In this document: piece by piece, positions 30,414 to 40,093 of the stretch
Numbering within the stretch: the stretch's first letter is position 1
Layout: every line of letters begins with the position of its first letter
NCBI GenBank assembly: GCA_014191195.1
Contig: BJGZ01000006.1
Coordinates: 1-64,000 of the forward strand
Reading direction: 5' to 3'
DNA length: 64,000 bases
Source of the DNA: Chlorobiota bacterium
Lineage (GTDB): Bacteria; Bacteroidota; Ignavibacteria; Kapaibacteriales; UBA961
Notes under the pieces: model-generated
The model's input: only the letters and a program-made list of their open reading frames with translations
What the model was told of the DNA's origin: nothing
The model's database searches: none
Program-made: the position numbers and the translations under genes

Positions 30414-32075
30414 ATGCGAAAATCACTTATCATATTATCGATTATACTAATTATTGGTTTTATTGGACTTGCTTCTTTTAAAAGTCCAGACCAATCGATG
30501 TTCTTAAAAATATCGCAAGCTTTGGAGTTATATGGTTCAGTTTTTAAAGAAGTTACATTACACTATGTAGATGAAATAGACCCTTTGCGCATTGTTAAGA
30601 ATAGCACAAAAGCAATATTAGAAGATTTAGATCCATATTCTGAAGTTTTAGAAAATAATGAAGGCGATGATTATGAATTATTAACTACAAATTCCTATGC
30701 AGGCTTTGGAATGGTAGTTGGTATCATGAATGGAAAATTAACTATAGCTGAATTATATGATGGTTATTCCGCCAAAAGAAGCGGCATGAGGTCTGGGGAT
30801 CATATTCTTATGATAGATACATTGCATGTTCTTTATGATACTACAAATATCATAAGGAAATTTACACGAGGTCCAATTGGCGGAAAAGTAAGAATTGCTT
30901 TATTAAGAGATGGCCGGCAAGATACAATACGATTAACTTTAGTAAGAGAATCAATAAAAATTCAATCTTTGGGGTATTCTGGCTTTATTAACGATAGTAT
31001 TGGATATATACATATTCAAAGATTTTCAACTTCGACACCCGATGAAGTAAAAAGAACTGTGATGTCCTTTAGAATAAAAAATCCTCGATTAGCAGGAATC
31101 ATTATAGATGTAAGAGATAATCCAGGTGGCTTATTAGAATCAGCAGTAGGTGTTTGTGATATATTCTTACCGCAAAATTCTCCGATAGTTCTCACTAAAG
31201 GAAGAACCAGAGATGATGAAAGAGTATATACATCCCAATCAGTACCAATTGAACCAGAAATTCCAGTTTCTATCATAATTAATGGTGAAAGTGCAAGTGC
31301 CAGTGAAGTTTTAGCAGGAGCTTTTCAGGATTTAGATAGAGGCATAATTATAGGTGAACAGTCTTATGGTAAAGGTTTAGTGCAAAGTATTCTTAATCTT
31401 CCGGGCGAAACAGCCTTAAAATTAACAACTGCTAGATATTATACTCCATCAGGAAGATGTATACAAAAATTGGTATCTAAAAGTGAAATATCTGATAGTG
31501 TTACAGCAGAAAAAGATGCAGTGTTTTATACTAAGTCTGGGCGTATCGTGAAGGCTAGACATGGCATTGCACCTGATACAAATGTAATTTTTTATCATTC
31601 TCACCCTATAATAAAAGCTTTAGATAAACAGAATGTATTTTTTAGATTTGCTTCTTTTTATTGTTCTTCTTTAGATAGTTTGCCAGCTAATTGGCAAGCC
31701 AAAGAAATTGATTTTACAAAATTTATAAAATGGTTAACTAATCAATCAACAATTATTTTTCCAGAGCCATATGCTTCGCTGAATACATCTATATTTCTAG
31801 CTCAACAAAATGGGTATTCAAAACAATATGTTAAGTCAATAGAGAATATCAAGACTTTTGCCGTAAAGGATATTAAAAAGTCTTTACTAAAAGGTAAAAA
31901 AGAAGTGCTTGAATTATTATCAGAACAAATTCTGAGTAGATTTCTTTCTGAAAAAAAAATGGGTGAATTTAAAGTGGAAAAAGATGCATTGTTAAAAAAG
32001 ACAGCACTTCTTTTAAGTTCCGAACATTATAAACAGTTGCTTCATTCCAAAACAGTTATACATGGTTCCCATTAA
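30414..32075 (+). CDS. C-terminal processing peptidase (S41, Ctp/Prc family)
   Basis: A periplasmic serine protease of 553 residues. An N-terminal hydrophobic stretch (about 4-22) is signal peptide or anchor. A PDZ domain spans about 85-170. The catalytic core contains IDVRDNPGG, the Ser295/Lys320 dyad (GESASASE; QSYGKG) and the TARYYTPSG strand. The C-terminal about 170 residues are a Lys-rich helical extension of unclear role. Relatives trim or degrade envelope proteins from the C-terminus. Confidence 0.93.
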   Translation: MRKSLIILSIILIIGFIGLASFKSPDQSMFLKISQALELYGSVFKEVTLHYVDEIDPLRIVKNSTKAILEDLDPYSEVLENNEGDDYELLTTNSYAGFGMVVGIMNGKLTIAELYDGYSAKRSGMRSGDHILMIDTLHVLYDTTNIIRKFTRGPIGGKVRIALLRDGRQDTIRLTLVRESIKIQSLGYSGFINDSIGYIHIQRFSTSTPDEVKRTVMSFRIKNPRLAGIIIDVRDNPGGLLESAVGVCDIFLPQNSPIVLTKGRTRDDERVYTSQSVPIEPEIPVSIIINGESASASEVLAGAFQDLDRGIIIGEQSYGKGLVQSILNLPGETALKLTTARYYTPSGRCIQKLVSKSEISDSVTAEKDAVFYTKSGRIVKARHGIAPDTNVIFYHSHPIIKALDKQNVFFRFASFYCSSLDSLPANWQAKEIDFTKFIKWLTNQSTIIFPEPYASLNTSIFLAQQNGYSKQYVKSIENIKTFAVKDIKKSLLKGKKEVLELLSEQILSRFLSEKKMGEFKVEKDALLKKTALLLSSEHYKQLLHSKTVIHGSH

Positions 32076-32184
32076 TATACATATGCAATTAATGTATATA
32101 ATACATATTATAGTTGTGTGAATTGTTTTTGGCAAGAAGTTTGCTGTTTATTATAAAGTTGTACAATGAACTAGAGATATATTT

Positions 32185-33807
32185 ATGAACAAGTGGATTA
32201 TTAGACTACTTGGATGCTTTTTATTTGGCATATGTTCTCTTCAAATATCTAAAGCACAGTTTATTCCTGACAGATTTACAAATCGCAGGATGAACTTGAT
32301 GAACGATGCTACTTCTGTAGGATGGAATCCAGCTTTATTAGGATTAGTTACCAGAACAGATGCTGTTTTGGTAATTCCTTATGACCGCTCATTTCAATCA
32401 ACAAGAATGATTGGTGGTTTTATTTCTAGCGATGGAGTTTCTGTTGGTTTTACTTCTGGTAGAGATTCTACTATTGACCAACCATCTGAGCCATTTAGCT
32501 TTTATGGCGGAATGGGAGTTAAAATTCCTAAATATAATGGGTGGATTGGGGCATCATTTAGATACTCAGAGTTTGGTGGTAGAACAGTTAGGTATATGGG
32601 GTCATTGATGTATAATCCCATTCCAAAGTTTTACTTGTCTCTAGGCATTACTAATATGTATTCTGTGGATACAAAAAATCATGTGTATTCTTTAACAAGT
32701 TCTTATTCTCCATTAGATTGGATTACTCTTCATGGAAGATTGCAGTTCTGTCCAGATTCTGCGATTCTATATAATAAAGCATATGCAAGTGAATTAGGAA
32801 TAAGCACTTCGTTTAATAATAAACAAATAGTTGCATCATTTTCTACAATTCCAGAAGCAAGGCAGGCAAGATTTGGACTTGAGATCGCATTCGATGTGCT
32901 ATCTCTAGGATCATTAAATGAAGCTTCTACTGTTAATTCACCAGATAGACGTTTTTCAGGTGGTAATGTTCTTTTGCGGATAAATCATGATTCTTTGTGG
33001 TCTGTAAATCATTATAGAGAACCTACCCCACCAATACCTGCATGTAAAATTGATAAATCATGCTGTGAAATGAATGTTCATGATATTCATCACTGTATTA
33101 AAAATCCTTGTGAGAATTGTCCAAAACTTAAAAGTTGTTGTTTGTCAGGACGCCCTGCATGTTGTCAATCTGTTAAGCATTGTCAACACTGTACATGCTT
33201 ATGTTGTCCTAGTTGTTCTTCTTGTTCAGGATGCTCTTGTTCTCCATCTCAAATTATTATCAATAATGGTAGTGGTAATGGATCAGGTGGATCTGGCGGT
33301 GGCGGTGGAAGCGGTTCAGGTAAATCTACACCTGTACCTGCGCCAAGTAAACCTGCTGAACCTTCGGAAGAGCCTGCTGTAATAGAAAAACCTGAGCCTG
33401 CTCCAATACCAGAAGAACCTTCTGAACCACCATTCCCAGAGGTATCAGATAAGCAAAGTTCTTCTAAACTATTTTCATTGAAATCTGTATTTTTTGATTC
33501 AGCAAAATGGGATTTACGTCCAGAAAGTACCGAAGAATTAACCAGACTGTATGAGTATTTAGAAGAAAATCCAGATTTATCGATACAGATAAATGCCCAT
33601 ACTGATAATGTTGGATCTAATAAAGCAAATCAAAAATTATCTCAACAAAGATCACAGTCTGTCGTGGAGTTTTTGATAGAAATGGGTATTGATTCATCTC
33701 GATTAGAAGGAAAAGGATTTGGAGAAGAATATCCAATTGCACCAAATGATTCTGATGAAGGAAGACAAGAAAATAGGCGGGTAGAATTTATGACAAAAAA
33801 TATTTGA
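32185..33807 (+). CDS. Outer-membrane barrel-OmpA protein with cysteine-rich segment
   Basis: 540 residues, exported (signal peptide about 1-25, ending SKAQ). The N-terminal domain (about 26-270) looks like a beta-barrel of the PorV/FadL kind, with a MNDATSVGWNPALLG segment. Residues 287-352 hold 19 cysteines, several as CxxC pairs. A Gly/Ser linker (about 357-380) and a Pro/Glu linker (about 381-425) lead to an OmpA C-terminal domain (about 430-540). That domain has the peptidoglycan-binding signature NAHTDNVGSNKANQKLSQQRS and ends QENRRVEF. It should tie the outer membrane to the cell wall. The next gene is a paralogue. The function of the Cys-rich part is unknown; metal binding or disulphide cross-linking are possible. 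Confidence 0.85.
   Translation: MNKWIIRLLGCFLFGICSLQISKAQFIPDRFTNRRMNLMNDATSVGWNPALLGLVTRTDAVLVIPYDRSFQSTRMIGGFISSDGVSVGFTSGRDSTIDQPSEPFSFYGGMGVKIPKYNGWIGASFRYSEFGGRTVRYMGSLMYNPIPKFYLSLGITNMYSVDTKNHVYSLTSSYSPLDWITLHGRLQFCPDSAILYNKAYASELGISTSFNNKQIVASFSTIPEARQARFGLEIAFDVLSLGSLNEASTVNSPDRRFSGGNVLLRINHDSLWSVNHYREPTPPIPACKIDKSCCEMNVHDIHHCIKNPCENCPKLKSCCLSGRPACCQSVKHCQHCTCLCCPSCSSCSGCSCSPSQIIINNGSGNGSGGSGGGGGSGSGKSTPVPAPSKPAEPSEEPAVIEKPEPAPIPEEPSEPPFPEVSDKQSSSKLFSLKSVFFDSAKWDLRPESTEELTRLYEYLEENPDLSIQINAHTDNVGSNKANQKLSQQRSQSVVEFLIEMGIDSSRLEGKGFGEEYPIAPNDSDEGRQENRRVEFMTKNI
33043..33240 (+). other. Cysteine-rich coding segment within the OmpA-like gene
   Basis: This encodes residues 287-352 with 19 cysteines and five histidines. 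The pattern includes CENC, CQHC, CPSC, CSSC and CSGC. No CxxCH heme-binding motif occurs. The segment is absent from the paralogue downstream. Confidence 0.9.
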
Positions 33808-33891
33808 TAGATCGAAAAATAATAACAAGGTATCTATTTATTGTACTTTCTTAATTTAGGGAAAAGTAAGTATAAATAAAGTGGATGACTG

Positions 33892-36579
33892 ATGAATGTA
33901 CTCAATATAATTGCTCTCATAGTACTATCCTTTACGTTTAATCTTAATGCTCAGTTTTCTGCTGATTATACTTCAAATCGAAAATTAGGATTATTAAATG
34001 ATGCTGGAGCAGTTGCTTGGAACCCTGCCATGCTTGGAGTTATTTCTGGGGTAGATGTATTGGGTGCTGTGCCATTAGATGCATCTTTTGGAAAAGTACA
34101 TGGATATGCGGGATTTATTAAAATTGGTAATTATGCTTTTGGCTTAGAAAAACCTTCAGAAACTCTGTCTATTTCAAACCCTACTAGCGCCTTTGCTGGA
34201 TTTGGATTACCCATTCAATCAGATCATCTATGGATTGGTGGAAGTATAAAATATACTGAATCAAAAAGTAATCCTATTCGATTCTCAGCTTCAGCTTTAT
34301 TCTCACCTTCAATCGATCTTTTTGCTTCACTTGGTATAGATAATACAACTACACCATTACAAAGTCAAAATATTATCACTGCAATGGGTGCATTTGCACC
34401 ATTACATTGGCTTACAGTTCATGCTAGATTGCAATATTGTGCTGATTCTGCTCTTTTTCTTGGTAATGCGATTAATACTGAATTTGGGGCTAGTGCCAAT
34501 CTTATTCAAGAACATATCATTGGCTCTATAACAATCAATCCAATTCGTAAAGTATTGCGTATTGGGGCTGAAATTACATTTGGCTTTGTTTCTACTGGAA
34601 TTATTCCATCAATTGGGTCTGGAGTAGATGAACAGTCAGCTTCGACAGCCCTTTTTAGATTCAATTTTTCAAAAATGCCTTCAATATCTGCGCTTAAACA
34701 AAAAGATATTTCCCTATCCGATATAAGGTCTGTTGATGCTATGTGCTCGTCTTCTGCATTTGAATGGCAGTCAACACATTCTGAATCTCCAGAATATATA
34801 GTGAATGCGATGAAAAATCATGGTGGTGATTATACTGCTATGGCTGATACTTTGACGCATTTATCACAAAACCCAGCTTATCTGTATGATTCTATTTTTA
34901 ATAAATTCTATGCAAAATATCAAAGAAATACTCTTGTTTCTGGCACATCACAATATATTATCGCAGCAAAAAAACCAGAATTGAAAATCCTTTCTATAAA
35001 GCCTGATAGTATGCACAATCAAGATATCTTGATGAGTGTGAAGATTGTCAATGATAAAGGCGATCAAGTTCAAGGAATTCTTCAATCTGATTTTGTGATT
35101 ACAGATAAAAAATACGAGATACTATCTATAGAAGAAAAAAAGGAAGATATAATTGTCCCAATAGATTATATGATTGTAATGGATTGTTCAGGAAGCATGA
35201 GCAAGAAAATTAAGGATGTGAGAAAAAATGTAGTGTTATTTGCTAAAACATTAAAAACTGCAGGAATTGATTTTCGAATTGGGGGAATTTTATATGGAGA
35301 AGAAATTATCAGTTCTTTACAACCAACAAGTGATATTCAGGAATTTCTGACTTTTTTTGAAGATGCAGATGCGATTGGTAATGATGAAATTACATCAACA
35401 GCTATTATGAAAGCAACTGAAATGCTGTTTCGTCCAAATGCCAAAAGAAATATTATCGTATTAACAGATGATTGCTGTATTCAAGATAATGCACATCTCT
35501 CAGAAATACAGGTTTTGTCTGCACTATGGAAACATGGATGCAGTTTGTATTCTCTGATTAATAAAGAGAATAATAATAGTGGTATAGTGACAAGGCTAAG
35601 TTTAGGAAAAGAATATAGTATTAATCAGCCTTTTATCGATGTTCTTAAAGATGTGTCAAAAGAACAAGATATACACTATATGGTTAGATTAGGGCCAGTT
35701 CCTGTTGATATATATGTGAAAGGTAAAGTTATTGATGAGTCTGGGTCTCTTATTCACGGCGCTGTTTCTGTGCAAGGTTTGCAACAACAATTAACAATGA
35801 ATCAAGGTGAATTTATTATTGAAGCTACACATCTTAACACTTTATATCTGACCTTGCATTCCAAAGGATATGAAAGTAAACAATGTAGTATTCCTATTAT
35901 AAGGCAGGCTGAATCAGATACAATTGCTGTAGAATATTCATTAATCCCATTAGGAAAATTTATCAAAGGGAGAATTCTTGATCAAAGTGGAAATGCACAT
36001 TCTGGTAATATTCTTATTGAAAATGATATTGATTTACAAGTGATTAGTAATACAAAGACAGATGATCAAGGGTCGTATTTTTGTAGAATTCCAGATAAAG
36101 GTACATATAGAATAACACCTAATTCCCAAAATTTTATAGCACATCCTATTGTAATATCTGCTTCGGAAGTACAGAGAGGCGATACATTACAAAAAGATGT
36201 AATGATTTCTTCGATTGAACAAGCCACGGAATTGGGGACACGCTTTAGTTTAAAAAATATCTTTTTTGAATCGAAGCAATGGTCATTAAAACCTGAAAGT
36301 ACACTTGAATTAGAAAAACTATTAGCATTTATGGTAGATAATCCAAGTATTTCGATAGAAATTAGTGCCCATACAGATGCTATTGGAAAAACTAATGATA
36401 ATGCATTGTTATCTAGCAAAAGGGCAGAAGCAGTTGCAGAATATCTGGCTCAAAGAGGAATTAATACATTTAGATTACATGCTATTGGTTATGGAGAATC
36501 TTTGCCAATTGCAAGCAATGACGAAGAAAATGGAAGAGAAAAAAATCGTCGAGTAGAATTTACACTTATCAAAAAATAA
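33892..36579 (+). CDS. Barrel-VWA-regulatory-OmpA outer-membrane protein
   Basis: 895 residues, with signal peptide about 1-21 (ending LNAQ). The N-terminal barrel-like domain (about 22-260) is clearly paralogous to that of the preceding gene (LLNDAGAVAWNPAMLG). A von Willebrand A domain (about 420-600) has the MIDAS motif DCSGSM starting at Asp431. Two beta-sandwich repeats of carboxypeptidase-regulatory type follow (about 604-690 and 692-775), and an OmpA peptidoglycan-binding domain ends the protein (about 785-895; SAHTDAIGKTNDN). VWA domains mediate metal-dependent protein binding. The end of the protein recalls the CRD-OmpA arrangement of T9SS PorE proteins, though the rest differs. The gene is probably co-transcribed with the upstream paralogue (84-base gap). 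Confidence 0.88.
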   Translation: MNVLNIIALIVLSFTFNLNAQFSADYTSNRKLGLLNDAGAVAWNPAMLGVISGVDVLGAVPLDASFGKVHGYAGFIKIGNYAFGLEKPSETLSISNPTSAFAGFGLPIQSDHLWIGGSIKYTESKSNPIRFSASALFSPSIDLFASLGIDNTTTPLQSQNIITAMGAFAPLHWLTVHARLQYCADSALFLGNAINTEFGASANLIQEHIIGSITINPIRKVLRIGAEITFGFVSTGIIPSIGSGVDEQSASTALFRFNFSKMPSISALKQKDISLSDIRSVDAMCSSSAFEWQSTHSESPEYIVNAMKNHGGDYTAMADTLTHLSQNPAYLYDSIFNKFYAKYQRNTLVSGTSQYIIAAKKPELKILSIKPDSMHNQDILMSVKIVNDKGDQVQGILQSDFVITDKKYEILSIEEKKEDIIVPIDYMIVMDCSGSMSKKIKDVRKNVVLFAKTLKTAGIDFRIGGILYGEEIISSLQPTSDIQEFLTFFEDADAIGNDEITSTAIMKATEMLFRPNAKRNIIVLTDDCCIQDNAHLSEIQVLSALWKHGCSLYSLINKENNNSGIVTRLSLGKEYSINQPFIDVLKDVSKEQDIHYMVRLGPVPVDIYVKGKVIDESGSLIHGAVSVQGLQQQLTMNQGEFIIEATHLNTLYLTLHSKGYESKQCSIPIIRQAESDTIAVEYSLIPLGKFIKGRILDQSGNAHSGNILIENDIDLQVISNTKTDDQGSYFCRIPDKGTYRITPNSQNFIAHPIVISASEVQRGDTLQKDVMISSIEQATELGTRFSLKNIFFESKQWSLKPESTLELEKLLAFMVDNPSISIEISAHTDAIGKTNDNALLSSKRAEAVAEYLAQRGINTFRLHAIGYGESLPIASNDEENGREKNRRVEFTLIKK

Positions 36580-36657
36580 AGTGTATTTGGAACTTATTTA
36601 GTTCTATTGCAAGTTGTGTTTGTTCCTAACATTTTTTTTAATTTAATAAGTTTTAAT

Positions 36658-37350
36658 ATGACACGTTTTTCATTGTTTCTTTTAGCGATTATGATTTCAG
36701 TAATCACTTCATCATGTTCAGATTCTAGTACAAACACAAATTCTATAAATGCAAAATTGATGGTAGTGCATGCATCACCTGATGCCCCTGGTGTTGATAT
36801 TGCTGTAGATAATAATAAAATTAGTACTAGTGCTTTAACATTTCCTAATAATAGCGGATATGTTTCAGTTACTCCAGGAACAAGAAATATCAAAGTTTTT
36901 GCTGCAGGGTCTTCATCAGCATTGTTTAGCTTTGATCAAGTTTTTCCAGAATCTAAATTATATACTGTATTTGCTTTAGATTCATTGAATAAAATAACCT
37001 TATTACTAGTGGAAGATGCAATACCAGCTGTTGTTACCGCTAAAGCGCATGTGCGTTTTTTACATTTATCACCAAATGCGCCAGCAGTGGATATTGCCGT
37101 AAAGGATGGTCCATCATTATTCTTAAATAGATCATTTAATAGACAATTTTCATCATCCCAAAATGTTTTCTTGCCTGTAGATGCTGGTACATATAATATT
37201 GATGTTAAAGTAGCTGGAACAACAACAGTGGCATTACCTTTAACAGGAATTACATTTGAATCTGGTAAGGCATATACAGTTTTTGCAAGTGGTTTCTTAG
37301 GTGGAACTGGTGTATCAGGTTTAGGTGCACAAATAATAGTAAATAGATAA
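36658..37350 (+). CDS. DUF4397-domain lipoprotein
   Basis: 230 residues with a lipoprotein signal peptide (hydrophobic about 5-18, lipobox ending SSC). Two repeats of the DUF4397 beta-sandwich follow, each opening with a HxSPDAPxVDI-like motif (VHASPDAPGVDIAVD and LHLSPNAPAVDIAV). The family is common in secreted proteins of Bacteroidota and relatives; its role is unknown. I use the ATG at 36658, because an upstream TTG at 36607 would place 17 residues before a normal signal peptide. The gene follows the two OmpA genes in the same direction and is closed by a terminator. Confidence 0.85.
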   Translation: MTRFSLFLLAIMISVITSSCSDSSTNTNSINAKLMVVHASPDAPGVDIAVDNNKISTSALTFPNNSGYVSVTPGTRNIKVFAAGSSSALFSFDQVFPESKLYTVFALDSLNKITLLLVEDAIPAVVTAKAHVRFLHLSPNAPAVDIAVKDGPSLFLNRSFNRQFSSSQNVFLPVDAGTYNIDVKVAGTTTVALPLTGITFESGKAYTVFASGFLGGTGVSGLGAQIIVNR

Positions 37351-37370
37351 TTTACTTAAGCTAATTTTTG

Positions 37371-37404
37371 GGGTCTGTTGCTTTTGCATCAGACCCTTTT
37401 TTTA
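37371..37404 (+). terminator. Terminator after the DUF4397 gene
   Basis: The stem GGGTCTG/CAGACCC with an inner TGC/GCA pairing is followed by seven T. It ends the envelope gene cluster and separates it from metG. Confidence 0.9.
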
Positions 37405-37481
37405 TATCCCTACATTTCCTCTTCTCTTGTCTTCTAGTAAAAAACTGTATTTTAGTAAGAGTATACACATAAAAGAAGATC

Positions 37482-39662
37482 ATGGCAAGAACACTTATTA
37501 CCGCAGCCTTACCTTATGTAAATAGTTATATTCATTTGGGGCATTTAGCCGGAGCATATCTACCTGCTGATATGTATGCAAGATTTCTCCGATTACAAGG
37601 AAGGGAAGTCCTTTTTGTATGTGGCTCTGATGAACATGGTGTTGCAATAACAATTAGTGCAGATAAAGAACATACAACTCCTAAAGCAATTATAGATAAA
37701 TATCATCCGATGAATGAGGCTGCTTTTAAGGATTTTGGGATAAGTTTTGATATTTACTCTAGAACTTCATTACCAGATCATTTTGAAACAGCACAAGAAT
37801 TCTTTAAGGATTGGTTAGATAAAGGATATTTGGTAGAAAAAGAAGAGCCACAATTTTATGATGAAAAAGCTTCGATGTTTTTACCAGATAGATATGTTGA
37901 AGGAATATGTCCGCATTGTTCAAAAGAAGGAGCCAGAGGCGATCAATGTGATAGTTGCGGTGCTACTTATAATCAAACTGAGCTAAAAAACCCAATAAGT
38001 ATATTAACTGGAGAAAAACCGATTGTTAAAAATACCAAGCATTGGTATTTTAAAATGGGAGAATTCCAGCAGCAATTAGAAGAATATATAGAATCACACA
38101 GTCAAGATTGGAAAGATAATGTCATTCAGCAAAGCCGTTCTTGGCTTAAACAAGGTTTAAATGATAGAGCAGCTACCAGAGATATGAAATGGGGTATTCC
38201 AGTGCCAGCTGCAAATGCTGAAGGAAAAGTGATTTATGTTTGGTTCGAAGCAGTACTTGGCTATATATCTGCCACTAAACATTGGGCAAAACAGCATGGA
38301 TATTCTGCTGAAGAATGGAAAACGTGGTGGAGTAAACCCAAAAATGAAGATCGAGAGTATATTGCATTCTTAGGTAAAGACAATATCGTATTTCATACTT
38401 TGATTTTCCCTATGCTTTTAATGGCCAAAGGTGATATGATTTTACCAACGAATGTGCCTGCAAATGAATTTCTGAATTTTGAAGGAAAAAAGTTTTCAAA
38501 ATCACAAAATTGGGGCATCTTTTTACGAGATTATCAAAAGGATTTTCCTGGCAAAACAAATGCTGATATTTTGAGATATGCTTTAGCGAATAATCTTCCT
38601 GAAACAAAAGACTCTGACTTTACATGGAAAGATTTTCAAGCTAAAACCAATAATGAATTAGCAGCGATACCGGGAAATTTTATCAATAGAGTGATTCAAT
38701 TTTTATCAAAAAACTTTTCTAGTGCAGTTCCAATTCTATCTGATCATTATGCAAATCTAGATGAGGCTTGGGAATTATTAATTCAAGATTTTCAAAGAGA
38801 ACCAAATACTGTTTCCAAAGAAACCTTGCAATCGCTCTATGAATCAAAGCATATACACTATTTTTCTGCTCATGATTTTTCTATGATTGCTTCATTATAT
38901 ACGGGAATGAATAAAGTTTCAATGCATTATAAACAATGTAGATTCAGAGATGCAGTAACAGAAACAATGAATATTACCCGTTCAGCTAATAAGTATTTTA
39001 ATGATACAGAGCCATGGAAAACTATTAAAAATGATCCAGATGAATGTGGTAAAACATTATATATATGCTCGCAATTATTGCGATCCCTTAGTATAATTTT
39101 TGCTCCTATTATTCCGCATACTGCTTCGGTTCTTGCAGAAAGTATAGGGCAAATTCCTATGACAGGCTCCGTAGATCAATCAGATAAAAAAGATATATGG
39201 TCTACAATGGTATTTCCTGTTTTGGCTCAAGGACAAAACATACATATACCACCAATTTTATTCAACAAAATGGAAGATTCTGTGATTGATGCCCAGATTT
39301 CTGCAATGCATGCAGGACAAATAATCGATAAAAAAGAAGATCTTATTACGATTGATGATTTTAAGAAAATTAAACTAGTAACTGCTAAGATTATACATGC
39401 AGAAGCTATCCCCAAAAGCGAAAAGTTAGTGAAATTACAAGTAGATACTGGAACAGAAAAAAGACAAATCTTAGCAGGTATAGCCAAGCATTATAAACCC
39501 GAAGATTTGCTTGGAAAAACAATAGTGATTGTTGCAAATTTAGCGCCAGCAAAGCTAATGGGACATGAATCACAAGGTATGCTATTGGCTGCAAATTCTG
39601 CTGATGGAAGCGTAAGTTTAATTGCTCCTGAAATTGATTCTATTGGTTCTGAAGTACGATAA
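37482..39662 (+). CDS. metG: Methionyl-tRNA synthetase with C-terminal tRNA-binding domain
   Basis: A class I synthetase of 726 residues. The HIGH-equivalent is IHLGHLAGAYLPADMYARF near residue 15. A four-cysteine zinc knuckle (CPHC...CDSC) is in the connective domain, and the KMSKS-equivalent is KFSKS (337-341). The C-terminal about 110 residues are an EMAPII/Arc1p-like tRNA-binding OB fold (FKKIKLVTAKIIHAE, then SEKLVKLQVDTG). AAGAAG lies a few bases before the ATG. Confidence 0.97.
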   Translation: MARTLITAALPYVNSYIHLGHLAGAYLPADMYARFLRLQGREVLFVCGSDEHGVAITISADKEHTTPKAIIDKYHPMNEAAFKDFGISFDIYSRTSLPDHFETAQEFFKDWLDKGYLVEKEEPQFYDEKASMFLPDRYVEGICPHCSKEGARGDQCDSCGATYNQTELKNPISILTGEKPIVKNTKHWYFKMGEFQQQLEEYIESHSQDWKDNVIQQSRSWLKQGLNDRAATRDMKWGIPVPAANAEGKVIYVWFEAVLGYISATKHWAKQHGYSAEEWKTWWSKPKNEDREYIAFLGKDNIVFHTLIFPMLLMAKGDMILPTNVPANEFLNFEGKKFSKSQNWGIFLRDYQKDFPGKTNADILRYALANNLPETKDSDFTWKDFQAKTNNELAAIPGNFINRVIQFLSKNFSSAVPILSDHYANLDEAWELLIQDFQREPNTVSKETLQSLYESKHIHYFSAHDFSMIASLYTGMNKVSMHYKQCRFRDAVTETMNITRSANKYFNDTEPWKTIKNDPDECGKTLYICSQLLRSLSIIFAPIIPHTASVLAESIGQIPMTGSVDQSDKKDIWSTMVFPVLAQGQNIHIPPILFNKMEDSVIDAQISAMHAGQIIDKKEDLITIDDFKKIKLVTAKIIHAEAIPKSEKLVKLQVDTGTEKRQILAGIAKHYKPEDLLGKTIVIVANLAPAKLMGHESQGMLLAANSADGSVSLIAPEIDSIGSEVR

Positions 39663-39673
39663 TAGGTATAATT

Positions 39674-40093
39674 ATGAATATAACTGTAGACTGGAAAGGT
39701 GGTATGTGTTTAGAAGGACATAATTCTGAGCAAAAAAATACATTGTTTGATTCGCATAGTTCAGAGAATTATGTGTCTAAAGCAGCAACACCAATGGAGA
39801 TAATGTTGCAATCTATGGCTGCATGCTCTGTGATGGATGTTCTAAGTATTTTAGAAAAAAAAAGAAAACATATCATTTCTTTGCATGTAGAAGTTTCGGG
39901 AAATAGGGCCGATGAACATCCTAAAGTGTTTACTAGTGTACTGTTAAAGTTTTTTGTAAAAAGTACTGATGCAGCATTAACAGATATTGAAAGAAGTGTT
40001 GAATTATCGCAGCAAACATATTGCAGTGCGGCTGCAATGTTTAAAAGGTCTGGATGCGATGTAAAAACTGAATGTTATCTAGATATAGTTTAG
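39674..40093 (+). CDS. OsmC-family protein
   Basis: 139 residues. The family's two redox cysteines are present, Cys51 (in SMAACSVMDVL) and Cys117 (in SQQTYCSAA), so it may be a thiol-dependent peroxidase for organic hydroperoxides; many OsmC members remain uncharacterised. It lies 11 bases after metG and is probably co-transcribed. Its stop overlaps the stop of the convergent TPR gene by four bases. Confidence 0.88.
   Translation: MNITVDWKGGMCLEGHNSEQKNTLFDSHSSENYVSKAATPMEIMLQSMAACSVMDVLSILEKKRKHIISLHVEVSGNRADEHPKVFTSVLLKFFVKSTDAALTDIERSVELSQQTYCSAAAMFKRSGCDVKTECYLDIV

Noticed and set aside
32075-32099. Stem-loop ATATACAT/ATGTATAT after the Ctp protease gene as terminator
   Set aside because: It consists of A-T pairs only, is not followed by a T run, and is expected by chance in AT-rich sequence.
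33043-33240. Cys-rich segment as a multiheme cytochrome module
   Set aside because: No CxxC pair is followed by His, so covalent heme attachment is not supported.
33074-33382. Open frame overlapping the Cys-rich and Gly-rich part of the OmpA-like gene
   Set aside because: It is a by-product of the repetitive composition. The translated product is a low-complexity Val/Leu string, while the other frame has clear domains.
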